Below are positions 16,214-26,284 of a DNA stretch of 64,000 bases, in pieces. Below the pieces are notes generated by a model. The model saw only the letters and a list, made by a program, of their open reading frames with translations, had not been told where the DNA came from and did no database searches. Source of the stretch: Gillisia sp. CAL575 (GTDB lineage: Bacteria; Bacteroidota; Bacteroidia; Flavobacteriales; Flavobacteriaceae). Where the stretch lies: positions 124,001 to 188,000 of the forward strand of contig NZ_APHJ01000019.1 in the NCBI RefSeq assembly GCF_000403785.1, written 5' to 3'. A program made the translations under genes and the position numbers. The stretch's first letter is position 1, and every line of letters begins with the position of its first letter.

Positions 16214-19210
16214 ATGAGGCACATCCAACTAACTAGTATTAAACTGATGCTTTTACTTTTTATATTTCCTGCGGCGATATTCGCCCAAGAAACTCTAACG
16301 GGTAAAACAATTAATTCTTCTACTAAAGAAGCAGTTCCTTTTGTAAATGTTATTCAAAAAGGAACTTCCAACGGAACAACTAGTGATTTAGACGGAAATT
16401 TTTCTATTTCTGTTAAATCCTTACCAGCAACCTTAGTTTTCTCATACTTAGGTTTCGAAACTCAAGAACGGGTAATTACGGAAAATTCACCAATTAATGT
16501 GAGTTTTATTGAAGCTGCAGCCGCGTTAGATGAGGTTGTAGTAACAGGACTTGCCACCTCCATTAAAAGGTCTAATTCTGCAAATGCTGTGGCCTCAATA
16601 TCTGCAGAAGAATTAATAGGTACAACCACGCCTCCTACACTAGATGGCGCCTTGTACGGTAAATTTCCAGGAGCAATTGTAAGTGCTAATTCTGGTGCGC
16701 CGGGAGGAGGGCTTTCTGTTAAGTTAAGAGGAGCAACCTCTATTCAAGGAAACACGCAACCTTTATATATTATAGATGGTGTTTATGTAGATAACTCATC
16801 TATTGCTGCAGGACTAAATGCGGTTTCAGCTGCCTCAGCCGGAGGAAGTGCTTCTAATCAAGACAACCCTTCTAACAGAATTGCAGATATAAATCCAGAA
16901 GATATTGCCAATATCGAGATCTTAAAAGGTGCTTCTGCCGCTGCTATATATGGTAGTCGAGCAGCAGCAGGAGTGGTAATAATTACAACCAAAAGAGGTG
17001 TAGCTGGAGAAACTTCTTATAGGTTTTCTCAATCCTTAGGTTGGACAGAAGTTATTAATCTTCAAGGAGTAAGAGATTATAATGAAGAGCGAGTGAGAGA
17101 ATCTTTTGGTGAAGCAGCAGTTCAGGATTTTGTAGACGCAAGAGATGAAAACAGGTTGGTAGATTATGAAGAAGAGTTGTTTGGAAACAAAGGATTACTT
17201 TCAATAACAAATTTCAGTACTAGCGGAGGTGGTGAAAAAACCAAATTCTTTGCTGGAGTAACTCATAATAGCGAAGATGGAATTGTAAATAATACTGGTT
17301 ATGAGAAAATATCTTTTAGACTTAATTTAGATCACCGGGCTAACGATTTTATAAAGCTGGCATTAAGTACGAACTATATAAATTCTTCTTCAGATAGAGG
17401 ATATTTTAATAATGATAATACAGGAACATCTGTAGGAGTTGCCTTAACAGGTACGGTGCCATGGTTACAGTTATTTCCAGATGAAAACGGAAATTATCCA
17501 GACAATCCTCTTGGATCGTCAAACATTTTGCAAACCCGAGATTTAGTCACTAATAATGAAAAAATTAATAGACTTATAATGGGAGGTTCTGCTAATATAG
17601 ATTTATATAAGAACGACAAGTCTAATTTAGAATTGATTCTACGAGGAGGACTTGATTTTTACAATTTCAATACTATTGCATTTTTTCCTAAAGAGCTTCA
17701 ATTTGAAAAACCTTCTAATGGTGGACAAAATGGAGTATCTGTACAAGGAAGTACACAAAATAAAAACTACAACCTTTCAGCATTTTTAGTACATAATTTC
17801 TTTACTGAAAGCAATATCAATTTTAGAACGCAAGCTGGTTTAACAAGGGAATACTTTGACAGAAATGGATATTTAATTACTGCCACAGATTTAGTAGCTT
17901 CCGAAACGAACGTAGATCAAGCAACTAATACAGGAGTAGATCAAAATAGGCTCAAACAAGAAGACGCAGGTTTCTTTGTGCAAGAAGAGGTTAATTTACA
18001 GGATAAAGTAATTGCAACTTTAGGTGTAAGAGGAGATAAATCTTCTAATAATGGAGATGCCAATAAATTAAATTACTATCCTAAAGCATCTGTAGCAATC
18101 AATTTTAATGAATTTGATTTTTGGAATACTAACTCAATATTGAATCAATTAAAATTAAGAGCAGCATATGGAGAAGCAGGTAACTTCCCTCCAATTGGAG
18201 CATTATTTACTTCTTATAACAGTTTTACAAATGTAGGGCTTGGAGGAGTAACACTTAAAGGAATTAGCTTAATAGGTACAAGGGGAAATCCAGATCTTCA
18301 GTCTGAAAGACAAAAAGAATTTGAAACAGGAATAGATTTTGGACTTTTTAATAGTAGGTTAACAGGATCTGTAACTTATTATATAAAAACTGTTGACGAT
18401 CTTATCCTGAATGCCTCTAAAGAACCTTCTTCTGGTTTTACCACTGAATTTATTAATGCTGGTAGTCTTGAGAATAAAGGGGTGGAAATCGCTTTAAATG
18501 CTGCCATTTTTAGAGGAGAGGAATTTAATTGGGATTTTGGAATGAATTTCTTTAAAAATAAATCTGAAATTACAAAATTAGACGTGCCAGCCTTTAATGT
18601 TGGTGGTTTTGGAGCGACTTTAGGTACTTTTAGAATAGAAGAAGGAAGAAGTGCTACACAAATTGTGGGAATTGGGCCTAATCCAGGTTCCAATGGATTG
18701 CAAAAATTTGGAGATTCTGAACCAGATTTTCAGATGAGTTTCAACAATTCCCTTAGTTATAAAGGTTTTGATTTTAACTTTTTATGGCAATGGAAAAAAG
18801 GTGGGGATAATATTAACTTAACGGCACTTCTTACAGATTTGAGTGGAACAAGTCATGACTTCGATACAGTAGATCTTGATCCTGAAGGTTTAGTTGGTAA
18901 CGGGCCTTATAGGGTTGGTCAGTTAGGTTCGTCAGCGGCGGTTTTTATTGAAGATGCAGGTTACCTAAGATTGAGAGAGGTTGGATTGTATTATACATTA
19001 CCAGCGGAATTGACCGATACTTTTCTCAATGGAACTTTTGAGAGAATTAAATTAGGTCTTTCGGGTAATAATTTAATCAATATTTTCGATTATAACAGCT
19101 ACGATCCAGAAGTTTCCAATTTTGGAGGCGGTGGTATTTTTAATGCCGTTGAGGTAACACCTTTTCCTTCCTCTAAGAGATATATGTTTAACGTAGCCTT
19201 TAACTTTTAA
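16214..19210 (+). CDS. SusC/RagA-family TonB-linked outer membrane protein
   Basis: 998 residues. Signal peptide, then a carboxypeptidase-D-like plug extension (TLTGKTINSSTKEAVPFVNV), then a TonB-box-like segment (ALDEVVVTGLA), then the plug domain with GVYVDNSS and GASAAAIYGSRAAAGVVIITTK, then a 22-strand barrel ending in a terminal Phe (MFNVAFNF), the outer membrane insertion signature. It is paired with a SusD homologue 12 bp downstream, so together they import a large substrate, likely an oligosaccharide or peptide. No glycosidase, peptidase or regulator is adjacent to identify the ligand. Confidence 0.92.
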   Translation: MRHIQLTSIKLMLLLFIFPAAIFAQETLTGKTINSSTKEAVPFVNVIQKGTSNGTTSDLDGNFSISVKSLPATLVFSYLGFETQERVITENSPINVSFIEAAAALDEVVVTGLATSIKRSNSANAVASISAEELIGTTTPPTLDGALYGKFPGAIVSANSGAPGGGLSVKLRGATSIQGNTQPLYIIDGVYVDNSSIAAGLNAVSAASAGGSASNQDNPSNRIADINPEDIANIEILKGASAAAIYGSRAAAGVVIITTKRGVAGETSYRFSQSLGWTEVINLQGVRDYNEERVRESFGEAAVQDFVDARDENRLVDYEEELFGNKGLLSITNFSTSGGGEKTKFFAGVTHNSEDGIVNNTGYEKISFRLNLDHRANDFIKLALSTNYINSSSDRGYFNNDNTGTSVGVALTGTVPWLQLFPDENGNYPDNPLGSSNILQTRDLVTNNEKINRLIMGGSANIDLYKNDKSNLELILRGGLDFYNFNTIAFFPKELQFEKPSNGGQNGVSVQGSTQNKNYNLSAFLVHNFFTESNINFRTQAGLTREYFDRNGYLITATDLVASETNVDQATNTGVDQNRLKQEDAGFFVQEEVNLQDKVIATLGVRGDKSSNNGDANKLNYYPKASVAINFNEFDFWNTNSILNQLKLRAAYGEAGNFPPIGALFTSYNSFTNVGLGGVTLKGISLIGTRGNPDLQSERQKEFETGIDFGLFNSRLTGSVTYYIKTVDDLILNASKEPSSGFTTEFINAGSLENKGVEIALNAAIFRGEEFNWDFGMNFFKNKSEITKLDVPAFNVGGFGATLGTFRIEEGRSATQIVGIGPNPGSNGLQKFGDSEPDFQMSFNNSLSYKGFDFNFLWQWKKGGDNINLTALLTDLSGTSHDFDTVDLDPEGLVGNGPYRVGQLGSSAAVFIEDAGYLRLREVGLYYTLPAELTDTFLNGTFERIKLGLSGNNLINIFDYNSYDPEVSNFGGGGIFNAVEVTPFPSSKRYMFNVAFNF

Positions 19211-19222
19211 AAAAATATTTAT

Positions 19223-20539
19223 ATGAAAATTTTAAATAAAATATCAATTTTATTAGTTGCAGGAATACTTACTACTTCTTGCACTGTTAAGGAATTTTCA
19301 GATCTAAATGGTCCGGAAGTTGGCTCCTTGGTTGAAGATCTTTCTCGTGGTGATCTACAAGATCTTGTGGGAGGAGTTTTTTATAGTATGCGGCTTGGAC
19401 TAGGAAATTATTATGACGATACAGGAGTTATTGGACGTGAGTTCTATAGATTCTCAAGTTCTGATCCTAGATTAACTGCCGATCTTTTAGGTCGTGAAAA
19501 TGCAATTTTAGATAATAATACTTTTTATATTACCACTCCATGGGCAGCGAGATATAGAACAGTCAAAAATGTGAATATAATATTAGAGGCATTAGATAAT
19601 TCTACAGCCGATTTTTCTGAAGGTGAATTAAATGCAACTAAAGGCTTTTTGAAAACAATAAAAGCCCACGAGTTGTTGATGAATTTAAATCTTACCGATC
19701 AAAATGGGATTAGAATAGATGTTAGTGATCCTGAAAATTTAGGACCTGTAGTTTCTAAATCTGAGGCCTTAACAGCAATAAGATCTCTCTTGGAAGATGG
19801 TGCATCAAATTTAGCGGCAGGAGGAGATTCATTTCCATTTAGCATGACTGGGGGTTTCGATGGATTTGACTCTCCAACAAGTTTTCTTGAGGTGAATAAA
19901 GGTTTATCTGCAAGAGTTGCAGCTTATCAAGAAGATTTTCCTGCGGTATTGAGCTTCTTGGAAGATTCCTTTTTAGATTTTAATGGAGATTTATACGAAG
20001 GAATTTACTATGTTTTTTCTGAAGATCAGAATGACTTAGTAAATCCAGTTTTTTTTCCAGAGAATGCCTCGGCAGCAGGCGTTAGAATTGTTCAGCCTGG
20101 CTTTATTGCAGATGCGGAAGCTGGTGATGATAGGGTTGAATCAAAAACTAGCTTAAGAGAGGAGACTATTACTTTTGATGGACTTACAGGTGATTATGAT
20201 TTCTTGGTTTATAAATCAAGAACCGAGAGCATTCCAATTATTAGAAACGCAGAGCTTATATTGTTATATGCGGAAGCCAATATTTACTCTAATCCAGATG
20301 AGGCTGTAAAGGCCTTAAATATAATTAGGAATTCAGCTTCCCTTTCAGATTATACCGGAGCAAATACAGAAGCAGCACTAATTGAAGAAATGTTAATGCA
20401 AAGAAGGTATGAATTGTATGGTGAAGGCCATAGATGGATTGATGCCCGACGTTATGATATTTTAAATACCTTACCTATAGACAGGACTGGAGATGATGTG
20501 TTTACACAATTTCCTATTCCGCTTACAGAAAATCAGTAG
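19223..20539 (+). CDS. SusD/RagB-family nutrient-binding outer membrane lipoprotein
   Basis: 438 residues. Signal peptide with lipobox TTSC (Cys ~19). The SusD helical scaffold is indicated by NILEALDN, the C-terminal IIRNAELILLYAEA, and MLMQRRYELYGEGHRWIDARR, which is a hallmark of the family. The protein ends in QFPIPLTENQ. It caps the SusC barrel on the cell surface. The translational coupling with SusC and the terminator downstream indicate a two-gene transcription unit. Confidence 0.92.
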   Translation: MKILNKISILLVAGILTTSCTVKEFSDLNGPEVGSLVEDLSRGDLQDLVGGVFYSMRLGLGNYYDDTGVIGREFYRFSSSDPRLTADLLGRENAILDNNTFYITTPWAARYRTVKNVNIILEALDNSTADFSEGELNATKGFLKTIKAHELLMNLNLTDQNGIRIDVSDPENLGPVVSKSEALTAIRSLLEDGASNLAAGGDSFPFSMTGGFDGFDSPTSFLEVNKGLSARVAAYQEDFPAVLSFLEDSFLDFNGDLYEGIYYVFSEDQNDLVNPVFFPENASAAGVRIVQPGFIADAEAGDDRVESKTSLREETITFDGLTGDYDFLVYKSRTESIPIIRNAELILLYAEANIYSNPDEAVKALNIIRNSASLSDYTGANTEAALIEEMLMQRRYELYGEGHRWIDARRYDILNTLPIDRTGDDVFTQFPIPLTENQ

Positions 20540-20559
20540 ACTATAAATAATAGAATTTT

Positions 20560-20600
20560 AAAAGGTCTGAATAATGAAGTTCTCATAATTCAGGCCTTTT
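20560..20600. terminator. Rho-independent terminator after susCD
   Basis: Arms AAAAGGTCTGAAT and ATTCAGGCCTTTT with one G-T wobble and a 15-nt loop, followed by a T-rich stretch. Confidence 0.8.
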
Positions 20601-20673
20601 CTTATTTTCCTATTAACCTGGATGGATTTTATATTACTTTCGCGGGCTATTAGTATATTTTATATCCTACAAT

Positions 20674-21582
20674 ATGCCCCTAAAAAATCTTAAATGGATC
20701 TATTTGTTTTTACTATCCTTAGTATGGGGGAGTTCCTTTATACTAATTAAAAAAGGCTTGATTGGCCTTAGTGCTTTACAATTGGGTTCCTTCAGGATAA
20801 TTTTCGCTGCCTTGTTCTTGGTTCTAGTAGGCTTTAAAAGTATAAGCAGGCTTACTATTGTACAATGGAAATGGATTTCCATTTCAGCATTTATAGGTTC
20901 CTTCTTCCCGGTTTATCTTTTTGCTTTCGCAGAAACGGAGATTGATAGTGCAGTGGCTTCTATTTTAAATGGAACAACACCCTTAATGACCTTGATCTTC
21001 GGAGTGTTATTCTTTAAGATGGCTTTTACTCAAAATAAGGTGTTAGGAGTTGTCATTGGTTTAATTGGGACCTTAGGATTGATCTTTAGCGGGGCGCAAG
21101 TGAATCCAGACCAAAACTATCTCTACTCAGGTTTGGTGGTAATAGCAGCGGCTTGCTATGCATTTAATGTGAACATTATTAAGAGGTATATGCACGGTAT
21201 TTCTGCATTAGGAATTACTGCTGGGAATTTCTTAGTCTTACTAATCCCTTCTTTTATTGTACTATTTCTAACAGGCTTTTCTTTTGAAAATATTCTGAAT
21301 GATGAAGTTATATCTACCTCCATTATATACGTGCTTATTTTAGGGGTTATAGGGACTGGAATTGCGATGATTATTTTTAATAGACTGATACAGATCTCCG
21401 ATCCTGTCTTTTCGACCTCTGTTACTTATACAATTCCATTAGTCGCGTTGGGATGGGGTTTTTTGGACGGAGAAGTTTTTAGTGTGTTTCAACTAATTTC
21501 TATGCTAATTATTTTATTGGGTGTTTTTCTAGTAAACAGATCGAAAAACTTATATACTAAAAACAAAAAAGCCGACCAATAA
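20674..21582 (+). CDS. EamA/DMT-family permease
   Basis: 302 residues with ten hydrophobic helices in two EamA repeats. The first repeat has LSLVWGSSFILIKKGL and the substrate-region FAETEIDSAVASILNGTTPLMT; the second contains SGLVVIAAACYAFNVNIIKRY and SVTYTIPLVALGWGFLDGE. These are typical of drug/metabolite exporters of the inner membrane. The substrate cannot be told from sequence. It is convergent with the M16 protease genes. Confidence 0.85.
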   Translation: MPLKNLKWIYLFLLSLVWGSSFILIKKGLIGLSALQLGSFRIIFAALFLVLVGFKSISRLTIVQWKWISISAFIGSFFPVYLFAFAETEIDSAVASILNGTTPLMTLIFGVLFFKMAFTQNKVLGVVIGLIGTLGLIFSGAQVNPDQNYLYSGLVVIAAACYAFNVNIIKRYMHGISALGITAGNFLVLLIPSFIVLFLTGFSFENILNDEVISTSIIYVLILGVIGTGIAMIIFNRLIQISDPVFSTSVTYTIPLVALGWGFLDGEVFSVFQLISMLIILLGVFLVNRSKNLYTKNKKADQ

Positions 21583-21591
21583 TGGCCGGCT
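21570..21591. terminator. terminator between EamA and M16 protease genes
   Basis: Arms AGCCGACC and GGCCGGCT with one mismatch and a 6-nt loop. The A-run on its left makes it strongest for the minus-strand protease transcript. Confidence 0.65.
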
Positions 21592-21612
21592 CTTTCAACA
21601 TTAATAAAAAGA

Positions 21613-23679
21613 TTATTCCATAAAATCTTCATCAGATACTCCTTCATTTACCTTTAAGGTTTGCACCTTAAAATCGAATGTTTGAGGTCCCATTGATTGA
21701 GAAATTGTAAATGGAAATTTAATTCCGCTTACTTCCTGGTAATCACTATACATAACAGGAACTTCCATTGTTTGATCTCCTTGAGATACTTTGCTTATAG
21801 ACTTAACTTTTAATCCGCTTTCAACATCATAGTAAGCAGTTTTGTCTTCACTTAATGCTACAGCATAAGCATCTTTACCATCTACTGGTTCAATACCCAT
21901 GATTTTTGCGTCTTTAGTGTTCAATTCTGGAAATGGATTAGCATCTGCTTTCGCTGCTATTAATTGCTTTTCTGTAAAAGGTATTTTTTGACCTTGAGCA
22001 ACTGTAAATCCAGTTTCACCATTGTAAACTTGCTTACTTAGCACATTGCCGCTCATAGCGATTTTTTGAGACGACTTACCATTTGCAGTCTTTACTTCAA
22101 GATCTAATTTTTGACCTTGAATTTCTGCTTGAGCCACCATCATTACACTTTCTGCTTTAGAAACTGCTTCTTTTCCACCAATCGCTTTAATATAATTTGT
22201 AAAAATACTTTCAGCATTTACAGATGCGTCTACAGTTTTATTGAATTCTGGCTTATCAACTTTATTTCCTTCTTTATCAAAATAAACAACTGGAATTTTC
22301 TTTCCGTTATACTTTATTTTTTCTAAGTTTTCTACAACATCGCTTCCTTTACCAACAACTACAATTCTAGAGTTATCTGCAAGGAAATATTTCTTAGCAA
22401 CTCGTTGTACATCTTCTGCGGTTACTGCATTAATGTTTTTCAAATAATCTTCGTAAAAGTCATCATCTAGATCTTCAGTTTCAACATCCAAAGCTAATCT
22501 TGCAATAGTAGCAGGCTGCTCTAAAGACAACACGAAATCTCCTGTATACTTGGCTTTTGCATTAGCTAGCTCACTATCAGAAACTTTTTCATTTCTTATT
22601 CTATAAACTTCATCTAAAAATGCAACTACAGAACTATCTGTTACAGCATTTCTAACACTTGCGCTTGCAACAAAAGTAGCAGCACTATATTTGTCATTTC
22701 CAGTTCTAGAATATGCTCCGTATGTATACCCCTTATCTTCTCTTAAATTAAGGAACAAACGAGCTTCTCCACCGCCTCCAAGAATTTTGTTAGCTACTAA
22801 AACAGCGAAATAATCTTTGTCTTTTTGTTTTAGATTAATAGTATTTACTAGAGCAATTTCACTTTGAACTGCATTCGCCATATCTACAAACTGAATTTCA
22901 GTTTGTTCTAAATTAGCAACTGTTGGCATCTTATATTCTGGTAGATCTTTCTTTTTCCAGCTGGAAAAGTTTTCTTTTACCATTTTCTTTATTTCATCCT
23001 CATCTACATCACCAACTATTACCAAATACGCATTTTGAGGAACAAAATAAGTGTTGTAAAAAGTTTGTGCATCTGCTAAAGTTAATTTCTCTACAGTAGA
23101 TTGGGTAGCAAATTCTCCATAAGGATGATTTTTCCCATAAGCTAGGGCAGATCTTACTCTTCCTGCATTATACGCTACATTTTTCTCATTAGACTTTAAA
23201 CCTTCAATCTCACGATCCTTTACTTTAGAGAATTCCTCTTCAGTGAATTTAGGGTTTATAGCTCCATCTGCCATAAGTCTTAATACTTCAGGGAAATATT
23301 TAGATAGAGTATTGGCATTTGCGCCACTAGAATAAAAATTAAGACTAGCTCCTAAAAAATCTACACGTTCATTAAAATCGTCCTTGGACATTTTTTGAGT
23401 TCCAGTTCCAAGTAATTGACCGGATAAGCTAGAAACTCCTGCTTTTCCATCTTCAAATATTGGCGGATTATCTAATCTTAAAGACATTGAAACCCTAGGT
23501 AATTTGTGGTTTTCAACCACCATTACTTTAAGGCCATTGTCTAAGGTAAAGCCTTCAGGTTCTTCTATGTTTATTTTTGGGGCTGGCCCTGCTTTTGGTT
23601 GCTTACTTCTGTCTATCTGTGCATTCGCACTAAAGGAAAGAAACAATAAGGCTGCAAAAGCTATTATATTATTTTTCAT
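21613..23679 (-). CDS. M16-family peptidase, inactive-type/second subunit, secreted
   Basis: 688 residues from ATG 23679, where the signal peptide MKNNIIAFAALLFLSFSANAQ begins; a longer in-frame reading from 23742 overlaps the preceding gene and has no signal-like start, so I rejected it. Two M16 domains follow (FTLDNGLKVMVVENHKLPRV, then SRIVVVGKG), with a C-terminal beta-rich extension. The zinc motif HxxEH of M16 is absent from the position where the neighbour has it, so it is probably the non-catalytic partner. It sits directly downstream of the active paralogue. Confidence 0.8.
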   Translation of the reverse strand: MKNNIIAFAALLFLSFSANAQIDRSKQPKAGPAPKINIEEPEGFTLDNGLKVMVVENHKLPRVSMSLRLDNPPIFEDGKAGVSSLSGQLLGTGTQKMSKDDFNERVDFLGASLNFYSSGANANTLSKYFPEVLRLMADGAINPKFTEEEFSKVKDREIEGLKSNEKNVAYNAGRVRSALAYGKNHPYGEFATQSTVEKLTLADAQTFYNTYFVPQNAYLVIVGDVDEDEIKKMVKENFSSWKKKDLPEYKMPTVANLEQTEIQFVDMANAVQSEIALVNTINLKQKDKDYFAVLVANKILGGGGEARLFLNLREDKGYTYGAYSRTGNDKYSAATFVASASVRNAVTDSSVVAFLDEVYRIRNEKVSDSELANAKAKYTGDFVLSLEQPATIARLALDVETEDLDDDFYEDYLKNINAVTAEDVQRVAKKYFLADNSRIVVVGKGSDVVENLEKIKYNGKKIPVVYFDKEGNKVDKPEFNKTVDASVNAESIFTNYIKAIGGKEAVSKAESVMMVAQAEIQGQKLDLEVKTANGKSSQKIAMSGNVLSKQVYNGETGFTVAQGQKIPFTEKQLIAAKADANPFPELNTKDAKIMGIEPVDGKDAYAVALSEDKTAYYDVESGLKVKSISKVSQGDQTMEVPVMYSDYQEVSGIKFPFTISQSMGPQTFDFKVQTLKVNEGVSDEDFME

Positions 23680-23698
23680 ATTAATCGTTTTATAAATT

Positions 23699-25024
23699 TT
23701 ATTGTTTTGCTTCTTCAGCTTTAGGTAGGTATTCAACAACAACTCGCTGATTAGGATTTAAATATTCGCTAGCCACTCTTTTAATATCTTCTCTGGTAAT
23801 ATTTCTATAAATATTAATTTCTTCGTTTATTAAATTGGTATCACCATATAATAAATAGCTAGAAGCTAAAGAATTTGCTATTCCAGCTACGCTAGAATTT
23901 GAATTTACATATCCATTCTCAGCTTTATTCTGAAGTTTTTGAAAATCTTTTTCTGAAATTAAATCAGTTCTAATTTTTGCAATTTCTTCTTCCATTTCAG
24001 TATTTAATGTCTCCAGAGAAGTTTCACCTTGTGGGATTGCAAATACTAAATACATTCCATAATCTTCTTGTTCTAAATTGAAGGCTTGAACCGCAAGTGC
24101 TTGTTTCTGCTCATCTACTAACTTTTTATAAAGTTTAGAACTATTACCATCACTTAAGTAATCTGAGATCATATTTAAAACATATGAATCCTTTTCAGTA
24201 AAAGCAGGTGTTCTATATCCTAGAACGGTAGCTGGCAATTGAATGTTTGCATCATAAGCCGTTGCATTAATTTGTTTCTTAATAGGCTCTTCTTTTGCAT
24301 AATCTCTAGTTACAGCCTCACCTTTAGGAATTGGACCAAAATAATCTTCGATCATTTTCTTTGTTTTGGAAACATCTATATCTCCAGCAACTACTAAAAC
24401 AGCATTGTTTGGAACATAGTATTTATCAAAGTATTGCTTAAACTCCTCTAGAGTAGAAGCGTCTAAATCTTTCATGTAGCCAATATTTGGATCTTTATAT
24501 GGGTGATTCACAAACATATTTGATGAAACTGCCTGTAGTAAGTTTCCATAAGGTGAATTATCTACACGTAACCTTCTTTCTTCTTTTACAACTTCATTTT
24601 GAGTGTCTACTCCTTTTTGCTTAATAATAGGATGCATCATTCTTTCAGACTCCATCCAAAGTCCTAATTCCAGGTTGTTTGATGGGAAAACTTCATAATA
24701 ATAAGTTCTATCATTAGAGGTGTTAGCATTATTACTTCCTCCGTTACTACTTACAATTTCAAACCATTTTCCATTTGGAATATTCTCTGTACCTTCAAAT
24801 AATAAGTGCTCAAAGAAATGGGCGAAACCTGTTTTTCCGTTTTGTTGGTCTTTTCCACCAACGTGATACATTACTGAGGTTGTAACCACTGGTGCGGTAT
24901 TGTCTTGATGCAAGACAACGTGAAGTCCGTTATCCAGATCATATTCTGTAAACTCAACTTCTTGTGCAAATCCGGTCGCTCCCAGAAGCAGCGCACAGGC
25001 TGATAATTTAATTTTGTTAATCAT
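23699..25024 (-). CDS. M16-family zinc metallopeptidase, secreted, catalytic
   Basis: 441 residues. Signal peptide (MINKIKLSACALLLGATGFAQ) followed by the peptidase M16 N-terminal domain. The inverted zinc motif is present as HFFEHLLFEG (HxxEH near residue 70), with the downstream glutamate in NEVVKEERR. An inactive-type paralogue follows after 19 bp, suggesting a two-subunit pitrilysin-like enzyme, as is common in bacterial M16B pairs. Likely a periplasmic or outer-membrane peptidase. Confidence 0.88.
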   Translation of the reverse strand: MINKIKLSACALLLGATGFAQEVEFTEYDLDNGLHVVLHQDNTAPVVTTSVMYHVGGKDQQNGKTGFAHFFEHLLFEGTENIPNGKWFEIVSSNGGSNNANTSNDRTYYYEVFPSNNLELGLWMESERMMHPIIKQKGVDTQNEVVKEERRLRVDNSPYGNLLQAVSSNMFVNHPYKDPNIGYMKDLDASTLEEFKQYFDKYYVPNNAVLVVAGDIDVSKTKKMIEDYFGPIPKGEAVTRDYAKEEPIKKQINATAYDANIQLPATVLGYRTPAFTEKDSYVLNMISDYLSDGNSSKLYKKLVDEQKQALAVQAFNLEQEDYGMYLVFAIPQGETSLETLNTEMEEEIAKIRTDLISEKDFQKLQNKAENGYVNSNSSVAGIANSLASSYLLYGDTNLINEEINIYRNITREDIKRVASEYLNPNQRVVVEYLPKAEEAKQ

Positions 25025-25215
25025 TTTTTAATGGTTTTATTAATGTGTGCTATAAGTATAACAAAATGCAATTTTGTTACGTTTAAAACTATAAATTAAG
25101 TTGTCTTATATTAATTTTAATAAAAAAACCTAAGTAATTGTTAAAATTAACAGGCTTTTAGAGAGAATGCTGCTTATTTTTCTCGAACTTTACTTTTATT
25201 GTAAAAGAACCGAAT

Positions 25216-25686
25216 ATGAAAAAGTTTAAAATTCCTATTAAATACGGGGTTGCAATTGCAGTAGGATTAATTGCCTACTTTTTAGTGCTATCTCTATTTG
25301 GTGCGCATAAAAATCCGTTTTTCAGTTTATTTAATGGGGTGATTATGGCTTTTGGAATGTATGAAGCTATTAAAAACTATAGGTTGGAAAAAGGTTCTAA
25401 ATTTAAATATCAAAAAGGATTTATGACGGGCCTATTTACAGGTTTTAATGCAACCATAATCTTTACTATTTTCTTCGGAATTTATTCTACGGAAATAAAT
25501 CCGGATTTCTTTAATGAGCTACTTACTATGTGGCGAAGCGATTACGATACAAGTGTGGGAATTATCTTATTTTTTGTTGCGGTAATGGGTTTTGCTACAA
25601 CCTTTGTTCTTACTCTAGCATTTATGCAACTTTTTAAAGACTCTTGGAATACCATAGAGGCTAAAAAACACACTTTAGGAAATTAA
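25216..25686 (+). CDS. DUF4199 membrane protein
   Basis: 156 residues with four hydrophobic segments (about residues 10-27, 35-48, 73-93 and 115-140). The pattern of FFSLFNGVIMAFGMYEAI, KYQKGFMTGLFTGFNATIIFTIFF and a short C-terminal cytoplasmic tail fits the DUF4199 family, found widely in Bacteroidota. Function unknown. It is preceded by a 191-bp gap facing the divergent M16 operon and is followed by the rplU promoter. Confidence 0.75.
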   Translation: MKKFKIPIKYGVAIAVGLIAYFLVLSLFGAHKNPFFSLFNGVIMAFGMYEAIKNYRLEKGSKFKYQKGFMTGLFTGFNATIIFTIFFGIYSTEINPDFFNELLTMWRSDYDTSVGIILFFVAVMGFATTFVLTLAFMQLFKDSWNTIEAKKHTLGN

Positions 25687-25694
25687 CCAAAGAC

Positions 25695-25725
25695 TTTGTG
25701 AATTAATTATTTAGAAGTATATTTG
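25695..25725 (+). promoter_or_regulatory. Bacteroidota-type promoter for rplU-rpmA
   Basis: TTTG at 25695-25698 is followed after exactly 19 bp by TATATTTG at 25718-25725, matching the -33 and -7 consensus. It gives a ~55-nt leader before rplU. Confidence 0.7.
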
Positions 25726-25786
25726 CACCCGCTTGTGGAAATTTCACAGGTGATTTATTTTAAAATAATTAATTAATAAATACGCT

Positions 25787-26260
25787 ATGTACGCAATTGT
25801 AGAGATAGCAGGGCAGCAATTTAAAGTTGCAAAAGACCAAAAAGTATTTGTAAACCGTTTAGCGGGAGAAGAAGGAGACAAAGTTTCTTTTGATAAAGTT
25901 CTTCTTTCAGGCGATGGTGACAATATTACTTTAGGCGCCCCAGCTATAAACGGAGCTTTGGTAGATGCTAAAATCACCAGACACGTTAAAGGAGACAAAG
26001 TTATTGTCTTTAAAAAGAAAAGAAGAAAAGGATACCGTGTAAAAAATGGTCACCGTCAATCCTTGACTGAAATTTCTATTGTTGGAATCACACTTCCAGG
26101 TGGAAAGAAATCTTCTTCTGAGAAATCAGAAACTAAAAAAGAAGATTCTAGTGATTTAAACAATAATACTGTAGCTGAATTGAGAGAAATGGCTAAGGAA
26201 AAAGGTGTTGAAGGGTATTCTTCAATGAAAAAAGCGGAATTGATCGCTGCCTTAAGTTAA
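25787..26260 (+). CDS. rplU: 50S ribosomal protein L21 with C-terminal SAP/Rho-N-like extension
   Basis: 157 residues. The L21 domain is residues 1-~105 (MYAIVEIAGQQFKV, KKRRKGYRVKNGHRQ). A Ser/Lys/Glu-rich linker and a ~35-residue module follow (TVAELREMAKEKGVEGYSSM, then KKAELIAAL), which resembles the SAP/Rho N-terminal helix-extended-helix nucleic-acid-binding motif. Standard L21 is about 103 residues, so the extension adds half its length. rpmA follows after 24 bp. Confidence 0.95.
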   Translation: MYAIVEIAGQQFKVAKDQKVFVNRLAGEEGDKVSFDKVLLSGDGDNITLGAPAINGALVDAKITRHVKGDKVIVFKKKRRKGYRVKNGHRQSLTEISIVGITLPGGKKSSSEKSETKKEDSSDLNNNTVAELREMAKEKGVEGYSSMKKAELIAALS

Positions 26261-26284
26261 TTAATAGATTAAAAACGAAATAAG

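Noticed and set aside
16214-20539. Polysaccharide utilisation locus
   Set aside because: Only SusC and SusD are present; no carbohydrate-active enzymes or regulators follow.
21613-23742. Longer start at 23742 for the second M16 protease
   Set aside because: It overlaps the upstream protease gene and hides the clear signal peptide that begins at 23679.
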